From assembly GCA_964470915.1 (NCBI GenBank), contig CAYYEM010000006.1, forward strand, positions 1 to 62,901: 62,901 nucleotides of DNA, given 5' to 3'. A model generated the notes under the pieces. It was not told where the DNA came from, made no database searches, and worked only from the letters and a program-made list of their open reading frames with translations. Position numbers and translations under genes: made by a program. Below are positions 44,991-53,623 of the stretch, one piece after another. Position 1 is the stretch's first letter. Each line of letters begins with the position of its first letter. The DNA is from CAYPXN01 sp964470915 (GTDB taxonomy: Bacteria > UBA10199 > JADFYH01).

Positions 44991-46700
44991 TTACTCTCTC
45001 GCTTGATCCTCTTGAGTGACGCGTAAAATTTCATCGACCGTAGTCTCACCATTCATAATCTTATTAGCACCTTCTTCGCGAAGCGTCAGCATACCTTTTT
45101 CCATAGCCTTACGCTTAATAATACCGGCTTGGACATTTTTCATAATCATTGAACGGATTTCATCGTCCGCGAGCAAAATTTCATGCAAACCCGTACGACC
45201 TGAGTAACCCGTATCAAGACAAGCCGGACAACCCTTCGCTTTCAAAAACATTTTATCTCCAACTTTCTCGGGAGTAACACCAATTTGCTGCATTTCTTCA
45301 ATGGAAGGTTTATAGCGAATGGCACATTCTTTACACACGGTTCTTGCTAAACGCTGAGCAATAATACCGATCACTGAAGACGCTACCAGAAATGGCTCAA
45401 CCCCCATATCAATTAAACGAGCAATCGAAGATGCTGAATCGTTTGTGTGCAAGGTTGAAATAACCAAGTGACCTGTCAAAGAAGCCTGAATAGCAATTTC
45501 AGCGGTTTCTTTATCTCGAATTTCACCGACCATCACCACATCAGGATCTTGACGCAAAATCGAACGCAGTGCCGAAGCAAAAGTAAGATCAATTTTAGAA
45601 TTCACCTGAATTTGATTAATACCCGAAAGCTGATATTCGACAGGATCTTCAACAGTAATAATTTTTAAATCTGTCGAGTTAATTTGGGAAAGCATCCCGT
45701 AAAGAGTGGTCGTTTTACCAGATCCTGTAGGCCCCGTGACCAAAATAATTCCATGACTTTTATTAATTAATTCGGTGACAGTTTCGAGATTTTTTCCTGC
45801 AATCCCCATAGTATCCAAGGAAAGCACCACTTTACTTTTATCTAAAAGACGCATAACGACTGATTCACCAAAGCTAGTAGGCAATGTCGAAACACGAATA
45901 TCAATATCTTTTCCAGCAATCTTAATGCGAATTCTTCCATCTTGAGGAATGCGTTTTTCCGCAATATTCAAGTTTGCCATGATTTTTATACGACTAATCA
46001 CGGAGTTCTGAACTTTTTTGGGAGGATGCATGATATCATAAAGCAAACCATCGATACGAAAACGCACAACCAAGTCTTTTTCAAAGGGTTCGACATGAAT
46101 ATCGGAAGCTTTTGATTTAACAGCACGAAACAACAAGCTGTTTACCAACTTGATTATAGGTGCTTCGTCGGAAGCATCGAGCAAATCTTGTGGCTCTTGG
46201 AGTTCTTGAGCTAAAGTGTCTAGATTCTCTTCTGAAAGATCTTCCATGACCGCTCGCTCTGATTCTGTATTACGATTGTATAAATCGTTGATGGCTTCAA
46301 CAATTTGGGCTGAACTTGCGATAATGGGACGAATGGAAGCTCCCATCAAAACCCTTAAGTCATCTAAAGCATTAATATTAATAGGATCTGCAATGGCAAC
46401 CTGAAGTTCATCTCCCTCTTTCTTCAAAATCAACACTTCGTTCTTTTTGGCAAAGTTAATGGGAATTTTTCTAACCAAATCCAAGGGGACATCATCGGTT
46501 CGCAACACACTTAAAAAAGGAATGCCCAATTGAATACTAATCGCTTTTAAAATATCTTCGCTTCTCAAAAAGCGAAGTTGCACCAAGGCTTCTCCCAGCT
46601 TGATGTTTTTTTCTTTTTGAACCATCAAACCTTCTTCTAACTGGGCTTCTGTTAAAGAAGTATTCTCAAGTAAAATATTGCCTAAACTTCGATCATCCAT
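44991..46700 (-). CDS. gspE: Type II secretion ATPase GspE
   Basis: Cytoplasmic AAA-like ATPase that powers pseudopilus assembly. An N-terminal MshEN-type region is followed by the ATPase: SDIHVEPFEKDLVVRFRIDG, Walker A ILVTGPTGSGKTTTLYGML near residue 320, then DPDVVMVGEIRDKETAEIA near 381 and HLVISTLHTNDSASSIARL. The zinc site has CKEC near 450 and CPAC near 490. 569 residues. It begins a run of ten genes. A terminator between gspD and gspE suggests its own promoter in 46701-46780. Confidence 0.95.
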   Translation of the reverse strand: MDDRSLGNILLENTSLTEAQLEEGLMVQKEKNIKLGEALVQLRFLRSEDILKAISIQLGIPFLSVLRTDDVPLDLVRKIPINFAKKNEVLILKKEGDELQVAIADPININALDDLRVLMGASIRPIIASSAQIVEAINDLYNRNTESERAVMEDLSEENLDTLAQELQEPQDLLDASDEAPIIKLVNSLLFRAVKSKASDIHVEPFEKDLVVRFRIDGLLYDIMHPPKKVQNSVISRIKIMANLNIAEKRIPQDGRIRIKIAGKDIDIRVSTLPTSFGESVVMRLLDKSKVVLSLDTMGIAGKNLETVTELINKSHGIILVTGPTGSGKTTTLYGMLSQINSTDLKIITVEDPVEYQLSGINQIQVNSKIDLTFASALRSILRQDPDVVMVGEIRDKETAEIAIQASLTGHLVISTLHTNDSASSIARLIDMGVEPFLVASSVIGIIAQRLARTVCKECAIRYKPSIEEMQQIGVTPEKVGDKMFLKAKGCPACLDTGYSGRTGLHEILLADDEIRSMIMKNVQAGIIKRKAMEKGMLTLREEGANKIMNGETTVDEILRVTQEDQARE

Positions 46701-46784
46701 TTTGATTCCTAAGAAAATAAAAGATTAAAAACTTTTTTGAGATTATATCTTTTTCTTCACACTTCGCAAAGCTTCGTTTAAAAA

Positions 46785-46815
46785 AAAACCCTTCCTTTTT
46801 TAAGGGAAGGGTTTT
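46785..46815 (-). terminator. Rho-independent terminator after gspD
   Basis: Inverted repeat AAAACCCTTCC (46785-46795) and GGGAAGGGTTTT (46804-46815) with a T/A loop. On the minus strand the stem is followed by a run of T (complement of the A tract 46781-46788). It lies 22 nt downstream of the gspD stop and separates gspD from gspE. Confidence 0.88.
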
Positions 46816-46836
46816 GGGACTTACAAAAGTGATCAA

Positions 46837-49131
46837 TTAATTAGCACCCTTATTTTCTTTGGGTGGATAGGCATTCACCTTCTCATAATCATACTGTTGC
46901 AACTGAATGTCTTTTTTGAATTCTAGCAATTCTGCAGCATGAGAACGAATTCCAGACCGGATCATCTTATGTTGACCCTTGCCATAGTTCTGTTCGATAA
47001 ACATGTTTCTTTCTTCTACTTTTTTCTGCAGCACTTTTAAGAAATCTGTCGCATCTCGGATAATATAAGGTCTTAAAAACACTAAAATATTGGTTTTACT
47101 CTTAGTTGTTTGCTTCTTTTTAAACAAATTCCCTAAAAGAGGAATATCTCCCAAGAAAGGAATTTTTTGTTCAGACCAAGTGAGTTTATCGTCGATCAAA
47201 CCTCCGATCACAACAGTTTGCTGATCTTTAGCAACCACAACTGTTTCTACGGAACGCTTTGTCGTTGAAGGTCCGATGGTGGTCAAAATGGCATCGGAAG
47301 CAGGAACAACTGCAGTAACTTCCTGTTTCACTTTCATTTTAACCATGTCACCTTCATTCACTTGAGGAGTCAGTTTTAAAATAATACCTACGTTCTGACG
47401 AGTGACGTTAAAAGTAGTATTACCACCACTTGTTACTGTACTTCCTGTAGGGAAAGGTTGTTCTCGACCTACGATAATTTCAGCTTCTTCATTATCGAGA
47501 GTCAGCAAATTAGGAGTCGATAACACATTAACATTGGTATCGCTCTCTAAGGCAGTCAAAATATAACCAAAACCTGGGATTGTAATGTTACTGGTCGTTC
47601 CATTGGCATTTGTTTGTGTGAAGGTAAGAGTTTCCTGACTCACAGCACCCACTGCGCCTGCACCATTCAAAGCTGAAGCTAAACCTGAAGCGGTTCCACC
47701 AAGAAGTGATCCAAATCCTGTTATAGGATGTCCACCAATATTAAAGGTTCCACCCCCTTGACCTGAAACTCCGATATTACGATCTTTATCTACAGTGAGC
47801 TCCATAATCACAACTTCAACATAAACCTGACGACGAGGAATATCGAGTTTGTTTACCACTTCACCTACCAGAGTTTCATAATCTTTTTGAGTCGAAGTAA
47901 TAATGAGAGAGTTGGTAGATTCATCAGCTGCTACTTTAATACCCCCCTCAAACTCTGCAACAACAGGAGCACCCCCACCGGCTTTAGGGGCCGCAGATCC
48001 TGGGGCACCAGGAGCACCTGCTTTAGCACCACCCGATCCACCTGTAAGCGTTGAAAGCACTTCAGCCATTTTTTTAGCTTCAGCATGCTTTAGATAATGA
48101 ACATGAACTTTTCCTTGTGCACCATCTAAAGGTTTATCTAATTTTGCAATCAATTCTCTAATTTTAGGAATGGCTCGTTTAGCTCCCAACACAATAACTG
48201 AGTTTGTTCTATCATCGGGAATTACTTTTGAAATGAAAGGAATATCTTCCAATTCACCAGGCTTACCTGCAGGACGCTTAGCCCCTCCTTGTTGGTCAAT
48301 ATAAAGCTTCTGAATTTTATCAGCCACATCTTTAGCTGAAGCATTCTTCACAGGTACCATATCCATTTGTTGTTCTGGACCTTGTGTGTCCATTTCTTTA
48401 ATAATTTTCAATAATCGATCTATGTTGGTACCGGAGTCAGTCACAATCAAAGTATTGGTAGCAGGATAGGCAAAAAGATTTCCTTCTTTTGAAATCAATG
48501 GCTTCACTGCTGAAGCAATATCAAGTGCGCTTACATTTTTAAGTGGAATCAAACGGGTAATAAAACTATCGGTAAAAGGACTGTCATCTTTATAGATAGG
48601 CAAAGGATTTACCATGGCATCTTTTAAGGGAATAATCTTAATTAAATCCCCCGGCCCAGTTACAACGGTAAAGCCCAATACTTCTAAAGCTGATAAAAAT
48701 GCTTGATAAGCTTCATCGGTAGTCATTTTCTTTTCAGAAAGAATAGTGACTTTACCTCGGACCTTATCGTCGATAAGAAAATTTTTACCTGTCGCTTTAG
48801 AGATCTGTTTAATAATTTCACGAATTTCTGTATCGACTGCATTTAAATAAAGACCGTCATCGCTCACAGAAATTGCTGGGGCGCCCGTAGAACCTGTCGG
48901 AAGACCTGTTCCTGAAGTCGTTTTAGGAGGAGTTAAAGGTGTAGGCGCCGTTTTTGTAAGATCCTCGTACTTAGGCGATACCGGCTTTGGAATACTTGAA
49001 CTTTGATCTGCCGCGGTTGGAGTTGGAACTGAGGGTTTAGTTTGGGGTTGAGTACTTGGCACTTGCGAAAAAGCAAGTGAGCTAAAAGCTAAACTCCAAA
49101 CTAGGAAGGATGCCGAAAATATCTTCCTCAT
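46837..49131 (-). CDS. gspD: Type II secretion secretin GspD
   Basis: Outer-membrane secretin. A signal peptide (IFSASFLVWSLAFSSLAFSQ) is followed by a Pro/Thr-rich linker. Then come N0 (LYLNAVDTEIREIIKQISKA), N1-N3 repeats (SFITRLIPLKNVSALDIASA, QQMDMVPVKNASAKDVADKI, GAQGKVHVHYLKHAEAKKMA) and the secretin core with VYVEVVIMELTVDKDRNIGV, VLSTPNLLTLDNEEAEIIVG and VVIGGLIDDKLTWSEQKIPF. A Gly/Ala-rich loop interrupts N3. The C terminus has a pilotin-like charged tail. 764 residues. It has its own terminator. Confidence 0.95.
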   Translation of the reverse strand: MRKIFSASFLVWSLAFSSLAFSQVPSTQPQTKPSVPTPTAADQSSSIPKPVSPKYEDLTKTAPTPLTPPKTTSGTGLPTGSTGAPAISVSDDGLYLNAVDTEIREIIKQISKATGKNFLIDDKVRGKVTILSEKKMTTDEAYQAFLSALEVLGFTVVTGPGDLIKIIPLKDAMVNPLPIYKDDSPFTDSFITRLIPLKNVSALDIASAVKPLISKEGNLFAYPATNTLIVTDSGTNIDRLLKIIKEMDTQGPEQQMDMVPVKNASAKDVADKIQKLYIDQQGGAKRPAGKPGELEDIPFISKVIPDDRTNSVIVLGAKRAIPKIRELIAKLDKPLDGAQGKVHVHYLKHAEAKKMAEVLSTLTGGSGGAKAGAPGAPGSAAPKAGGGAPVVAEFEGGIKVAADESTNSLIITSTQKDYETLVGEVVNKLDIPRRQVYVEVVIMELTVDKDRNIGVSGQGGGTFNIGGHPITGFGSLLGGTASGLASALNGAGAVGAVSQETLTFTQTNANGTTSNITIPGFGYILTALESDTNVNVLSTPNLLTLDNEEAEIIVGREQPFPTGSTVTSGGNTTFNVTRQNVGIILKLTPQVNEGDMVKMKVKQEVTAVVPASDAILTTIGPSTTKRSVETVVVAKDQQTVVIGGLIDDKLTWSEQKIPFLGDIPLLGNLFKKKQTTKSKTNILVFLRPYIIRDATDFLKVLQKKVEERNMFIEQNYGKGQHKMIRSGIRSHAAELLEFKKDIQLQQYDYEKVNAYPPKENKGAN

Positions 49132-49375
49132 GGATTTTGATCTCCTATGGTAAGGGGCGTATTTTGCCCTAACTTCTTATTCTTCGAGGCTTGTGCCTTA
49201 AAGAAGTAAGAGTGATTCAAAAAAACTTCTAAAATAATTCAACAAGTCTTAACAACTTTTACAAATAAAGTTAAAAAAAATCAGGAAAGGTAGTGCCACC
49301 CTCCCAAAAAAATAAAATAATGTCGAGTGAATTCGAAACTTAATAACCCCGAAAAGCTAGTTTTTTTTATTATAC
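49132..49375. other. gspC-gspD intergenic region
   Basis: The minus-strand transcript from gspC to gspD would contain a hairpin with arms ACTTCTT (49172-49178) and AAGAAGT (49201-49207) plus an inner GGC/GCC pair. It is AT-rich beyond that. I could not pick a convincing promoter, though the space is long enough for one. Confidence 0.45.
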
Positions 49376-50296
49376 TCATCTAATTTCGTAGTCCAGTGTT
49401 TGTTTTTTACCATTACGAGTCAAATCGATTGTAATTTTATTTTGATTCTTTAATTGATTAAATAAATTCATACCAGAAGCAATATCGAGTTCTTGACCAT
49501 TAATACGTTCTAAAACATCTCCTCTTTGCAAACCTAGTTTTGAAAAAATACTGGTCGAAGTCATCGCTAGAAGTTTAATGCCTGCTGGTTTCCCTGCAAC
49601 AAAATTAGGAACGGCCTGAACTTCAGTGAAAAGTTTATTTACATTAGCCAAAGCATTATCAATTTCTGCTTTATCAACCACAAACTTGTTTTCACCTTGT
49701 TTTGCAACACCACTACCACCTGTTTTTGCTGTACCAGAATCTAACCTAGATAAAGGAGTATTGGTTGAAACTCCGCTGGATGAAAAATTTTCAATTTCTG
49801 CGTATTCCAAACGTGGTCCATTTATAAATTCGATGCGATTCGGAAGAATTTTTGTAATTTTCACTCCAGGAGCAAATTGTTTTTCATCTGCCACTGTATA
49901 GACTTCAGGAGTCCCATTGGATCCTTGAATAGTGGCCGTAGAGCGTTGATCCGTACCACTCCCTACTGCAAAAGTTGAAAGTAGTTTAATAGGCAAAACA
50001 GTTTTTGTGGCTGGACCATCCAAATTAGGGGCTTCTTCAATCGGCTGCTCAGTCGTAGTGACCGCAACTTCTTTGGAATCAAACATGTTTCGATCTAAAA
50101 TAACCCGGTATTGTTCAAAGGAAGGCAAACTTTTAGTCGAAAAACTAGCAGAAGCATTGCTTGGAAGATTAAAAGTGCGCTCAACAATGAGCTTATCCGC
50201 AATAAAAGCAGAAACAATCTTAGCTAAAAAATAAGAACAGAGAGCAACTGCTAACAAATTAGCAATCCAAAGATATTTTTTAATCAGAATTCCCAA
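49376..50296 (-). CDS. gspC: Type II secretion protein GspC
   Basis: Inner-membrane protein that links the platform to the GspD secretin. An N-terminal helix (LWIANLLAVALCSYFLAKIV) is followed by a homology region with FEQYRVILDRNMFDSKE and LPIKLLSTFAVGSGTDQR. A C-terminal PDZ domain has IFSKLGLQRGDVLERINGQE and NQLKNQNKITIDLTRNGKKQ. 306 residues. It begins 15 nt after carB on the same strand, so it may be partly transcribed from the pyrimidine operon (inference). Confidence 0.92.
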   Translation of the reverse strand: MGILIKKYLWIANLLAVALCSYFLAKIVSAFIADKLIVERTFNLPSNASASFSTKSLPSFEQYRVILDRNMFDSKEVAVTTTEQPIEEAPNLDGPATKTVLPIKLLSTFAVGSGTDQRSTATIQGSNGTPEVYTVADEKQFAPGVKITKILPNRIEFINGPRLEYAEIENFSSSGVSTNTPLSRLDSGTAKTGGSGVAKQGENKFVVDKAEIDNALANVNKLFTEVQAVPNFVAGKPAGIKLLAMTSTSIFSKLGLQRGDVLERINGQELDIASGMNLFNQLKNQNKITIDLTRNGKKQTLDYEIR

Positions 50297-50311
50297 GAAA
50301 TTTCCTCATGT

Positions 50312-53300
50312 TTACTTATATGATGCCATCTTATGGATCCTGGCTTCAGAGTTCAAGGGCTTTTGAAAATTTTTTTCATGATGATACTCTTGAATGGTAT
50401 AAAGATCGAGAGGACTTTGCTGCAGAGAAGCTATTGCAGAAGCAACCGCATTCGCTGCTGCCGTCGTCGTAAAGTAAGGGACTGAGTATTCCAAGGCGGT
50501 TCTGCGAATTGAATAACTATCTAAGGTCGACGTTCTCCCAAGAGGAGTATTAATTACCATCGCAATTTTACCTTGCTGGATATCATCAACGATATGTGGG
50601 GATCCTTCTTGCACCTTATTCACACTACGCACTTCTAGCCCCATTTTTCTCAAAAAATTGGCGGTACCTTGTGTGGCAACTAAAGAAAAACCCATTTGGG
50701 AAAGTCGACGAGAAGCATCAAGCACTGCAAGCTTATCTACATCGTTCACTGAAATAAACACTTCGCCCTTACAAGGTAAAAAAGTGGAAGCAGCAATCTG
50801 AGCTTTGGCAAAAGCAGATCCAAAGTCGAGCGCAATTCCCATCACTTCTCCTGTGCTTTTCATTTCAGGACCTAAAATAGTATCCACTCCTGGAAATTTT
50901 GTGAAGGGAAGCACCACTTCTTTCACCGAAAGATAACTGGGCACAATTTCCTTTGTAAAACCTTGAGATTTTAGAGTTTTGCCCAACATGGCTAAGGCGC
51001 CGATTTTAGCTAAAGGTTTCCCAATGGCTTTTGAGACAAAAGGAATAGTACGAGATGCTCTCGGATTTACTTCGAGCACATAAATATCACCGGCTTTCAC
51101 CGCAAATTGCACATTCATTAAACCGATCACTTTTAATTCTTGGGCCATCATAATCGTTTGACGTCTGATTTCATCCAGAATTCCACTCGACAAAGAATGA
51201 GGAGGCAAACAACAGGCGGAATCTCCCGAATGAATACCTGCCTCTTCGATATGCTCCATCACACCACCAATAATGACCTGTTTGCCATCGCTCACACAAT
51301 CCACATCAATTTCAATGGCAGACTCTAGAAACTTATCAACCAAAATAGGATGATCCCAAGAAACTTGTACTGCCTCTGTCATATATTTTTTGAGGGCTGC
51401 ATCATCATATACAATTTCCATTGCGCGTCCACCGAGCACATAAGAAGGACGAACTACCACGGGATAAGTAATTTTTTGGGCTGCCTTCAGCGCTTCCGCT
51501 GCGGAGTAAACGGTCGCATTAGGAGGCTGACGAAGTTTTAATTTTTGAAGCATCTTTTGAAAACGTTTTCGATCTTCAGCGCAATCAATACTATCCGGAG
51601 AAGTTCCCAAGATTTTAAAACCTGCTTTTTGAATCGCATGAGCAAGCTTTAACGGTGTTTGTCCGCCATATTGCACAATCACGCCCAAAGGTTTTTCATT
51701 TTCTAAAATTGCTAAAACATCTTCTATAGTAAGGGGTTCAAAATACAAACGATCGGAGGTGTCATAATCCGTCGAAACGGTTTCAGGATTACAATTCACC
51801 ATAATGGTTTCATAACCTGCATCTTGAAGCGCAAAAGAAGCATGCACACAACAATAGTCAAACTCAATGCCTTGCCCAATCCGATTAGGCCCTCCCCCTA
51901 AAATAACCACTTTCTTTTTCTTCGTAGGCTTTGAATCATCTTCCTGATCGTAACTACTATATAGATAGGGAGTAAAAGCCTCGAACTCAGCGGCACAAGT
52001 ATCCACTCTTTTGTAAACAGGTTTTACTTTAAGTTTTTTTCGCAAAGCTCTAATTTGGTCTTCTTTTTTTCTAGTAAGTTCAGCAATGCGACGATCAGAA
52101 AAACCCATGGATTTCCATTTGCGTAATCGTAGCGGCAATTCATGAATTGCCCCTACAAACATTTTCTTAATCTTCTTTTCTTCTTCTATAATTTCTTCAA
52201 TGTGTCCCAAAAACCAAGGATCAATATGGGTCAAGGCATGAATTTTTTCTAAGCTCATCCCACGTCGAAAGGCTTCACCTACGATCCATAAGCGATCCGC
52301 TTTGGGAACTCGAAGTCGCTCTTCTAATTCTTTGGAATTTTTTCCCAATTTTGGAACATCAAAACCATATTTATCAATTTCAAGAGATCTCATCGCCTTT
52401 TGTAAAGATTCCTTGAAGGTTCTGCCCATGGCCATCACCTCACCCACCGATTTCATTTGGGTAGTGAGACGATCATCCGCTCCTTTAAATTTTTCGAAAG
52501 CAAAACGTGGAATTTTGGTCACTACATAATCTAAGGTGGGTTCAAAAGATGCAGGCGTATAACGTGTGATATCATTGCGAATTTCATCGAGAGTATAACC
52601 TACCGCTAACTTGCTTGCAATTTTTGCAATCGGAAAACCGGTCGCTTTTGAAGCCAGCGCAGAACTTCTTGAAACACGGGGATTCATTTCAATCACAATC
52701 ATGCGGCCGTCTTTTGGATTCGTCGCAAACTGAATATTAGATCCTCCCGTTTCCACTCCAATTTCACGGATAATCTTAATCGCTGCATCACGCATGATTT
52801 GATATTCTTTATCAGTGAGTGTTTGAGCGGGGGCAATAGTAATAGAATCTCCCGTGTGAATCCCCATTGGGTCTAGGTTTTCAATCGAACAGATAATCAC
52901 CACATTATCTTTGGTATCGCGCATGACTTCGAGTTCGTATTCTTTCCAACCAATGAGCGATTCTTCGATCAAGATTTGTCGATTAGGAGATTGATCCAGC
53001 CCCCAGCGAATAAGATTTTTATATTCTTCAAGATTGGTTGCAATGCCGCCTCCAGTACCTCCCAAGGTAAAAGCAGGACGTAAAATAATTGGAAAACCAA
53101 TTTGCTGAAGCGCTACCATTGCTTCTTCCATAGAATGTACCAAGGCAGAGCGAGCTACCCCGACCCCAATTTTTTCCATGGCTTCTTTAAATTCTTTTCG
53201 ATCTTCCGCTTTTTGAATCGCTGGAATTTTAGCCCCAATGAGTTCAACATTATATTTTTCAAATACGCCCATTTTGTGCAAAGCCATGGCAGTATTCAGC

Positions 53301-53584
53301 GCCGTCTGCCCTCCCAAAGTAGGCAATACCGCTTGAGGTCTTTCACGCTCAATAATTCGAGCAACAGTTTCGGGTTGAATCGGTTCGATGTAAGTTCGGT
53401 GAGCAAATTCAGGATCAGTCATAATAGTGGCAGGATTCGAATTCACCAGAACCACTTCATAACCTTCTTCTTTCAAAGCTTTCACTGCTTGTGTGCCTGA
53501 ATAATCAAATTCACAAGCCTGACCAATCACGATGGGTCCACTACCTATAATCAGTATTTTTTTAATGTCAGTTCTTTTTGGCAT
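50312..53584 (-). CDS. carB: Carbamoyl-phosphate synthase large subunit
   Basis: Makes carbamoyl phosphate from ammonia (delivered by CarA), bicarbonate and two ATP. Both ATP-grasp halves are present: ILIIGSGPIVIGQACEFDYS, NPATIMTDPE, FTLGGTGGGIATN, then VVILGGGPNRIGQGIEFDYC and NCNPETVSTDYDTSDRLYFE. A C-terminal MGS-like allosteric region has ILGPEMKSTGEVMGIALDFG. 1090 residues, slightly more than usual. Odd: a family A repeat (52129-52156) is read in frame as VGAIHELPLR in the oligomerisation domain, before LRKWKSMGFSDRRIA. The domain beyond it is intact. Confidence 0.96.
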   Translation of the reverse strand: MPKRTDIKKILIIGSGPIVIGQACEFDYSGTQAVKALKEEGYEVVLVNSNPATIMTDPEFAHRTYIEPIQPETVARIIERERPQAVLPTLGGQTALNTAMALHKMGVFEKYNVELIGAKIPAIQKAEDRKEFKEAMEKIGVGVARSALVHSMEEAMVALQQIGFPIILRPAFTLGGTGGGIATNLEEYKNLIRWGLDQSPNRQILIEESLIGWKEYELEVMRDTKDNVVIICSIENLDPMGIHTGDSITIAPAQTLTDKEYQIMRDAAIKIIREIGVETGGSNIQFATNPKDGRMIVIEMNPRVSRSSALASKATGFPIAKIASKLAVGYTLDEIRNDITRYTPASFEPTLDYVVTKIPRFAFEKFKGADDRLTTQMKSVGEVMAMGRTFKESLQKAMRSLEIDKYGFDVPKLGKNSKELEERLRVPKADRLWIVGEAFRRGMSLEKIHALTHIDPWFLGHIEEIIEEEKKIKKMFVGAIHELPLRLRKWKSMGFSDRRIAELTRKKEDQIRALRKKLKVKPVYKRVDTCAAEFEAFTPYLYSSYDQEDDSKPTKKKKVVILGGGPNRIGQGIEFDYCCVHASFALQDAGYETIMVNCNPETVSTDYDTSDRLYFEPLTIEDVLAILENEKPLGVIVQYGGQTPLKLAHAIQKAGFKILGTSPDSIDCAEDRKRFQKMLQKLKLRQPPNATVYSAAEALKAAQKITYPVVVRPSYVLGGRAMEIVYDDAALKKYMTEAVQVSWDHPILVDKFLESAIEIDVDCVSDGKQVIIGGVMEHIEEAGIHSGDSACCLPPHSLSSGILDEIRRQTIMMAQELKVIGLMNVQFAVKAGDIYVLEVNPRASRTIPFVSKAIGKPLAKIGALAMLGKTLKSQGFTKEIVPSYLSVKEVVLPFTKFPGVDTILGPEMKSTGEVMGIALDFGSAFAKAQIAASTFLPCKGEVFISVNDVDKLAVLDASRRLSQMGFSLVATQGTANFLRKMGLEVRSVNKVQEGSPHIVDDIQQGKIAMVINTPLGRTSTLDSYSIRRTALEYSVPYFTTTAAANAVASAIASLQQSPLDLYTIQEYHHEKNFQKPLNSEARIHKMASYK
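52129..52156. repeat. Family A palindromic repeat inside carB
   Basis: GTAGCGGCAATTC at the left and GAATTGCCCCTAC at the right around the centre AT. A near-perfect 28-nt palindrome. Read on the minus strand it gives VGAIHELPL, a peptide known to come from dispersed repeats. It replaces the segment before the GFSD motif, a variable place in CarB. Confidence 0.88.
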
Positions 53585-53594
53585 AAAAATTCTC

Positions 53595-53622
53595 GTACGG
53601 GCGAAGTATGCATCGCCACTAC
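53595..53622. repeat. Family A palindromic repeat between carA and carB
   Basis: GTACGGGCGAAGTATG and the right arm CATCGCCACTAC. 28 nt with two or three mismatches. It fills nearly all of the space between carA and carB, one base from the carA stop and about ten bases before the carB start. Confidence 0.85.
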
Positions 53623-53623
53623 A

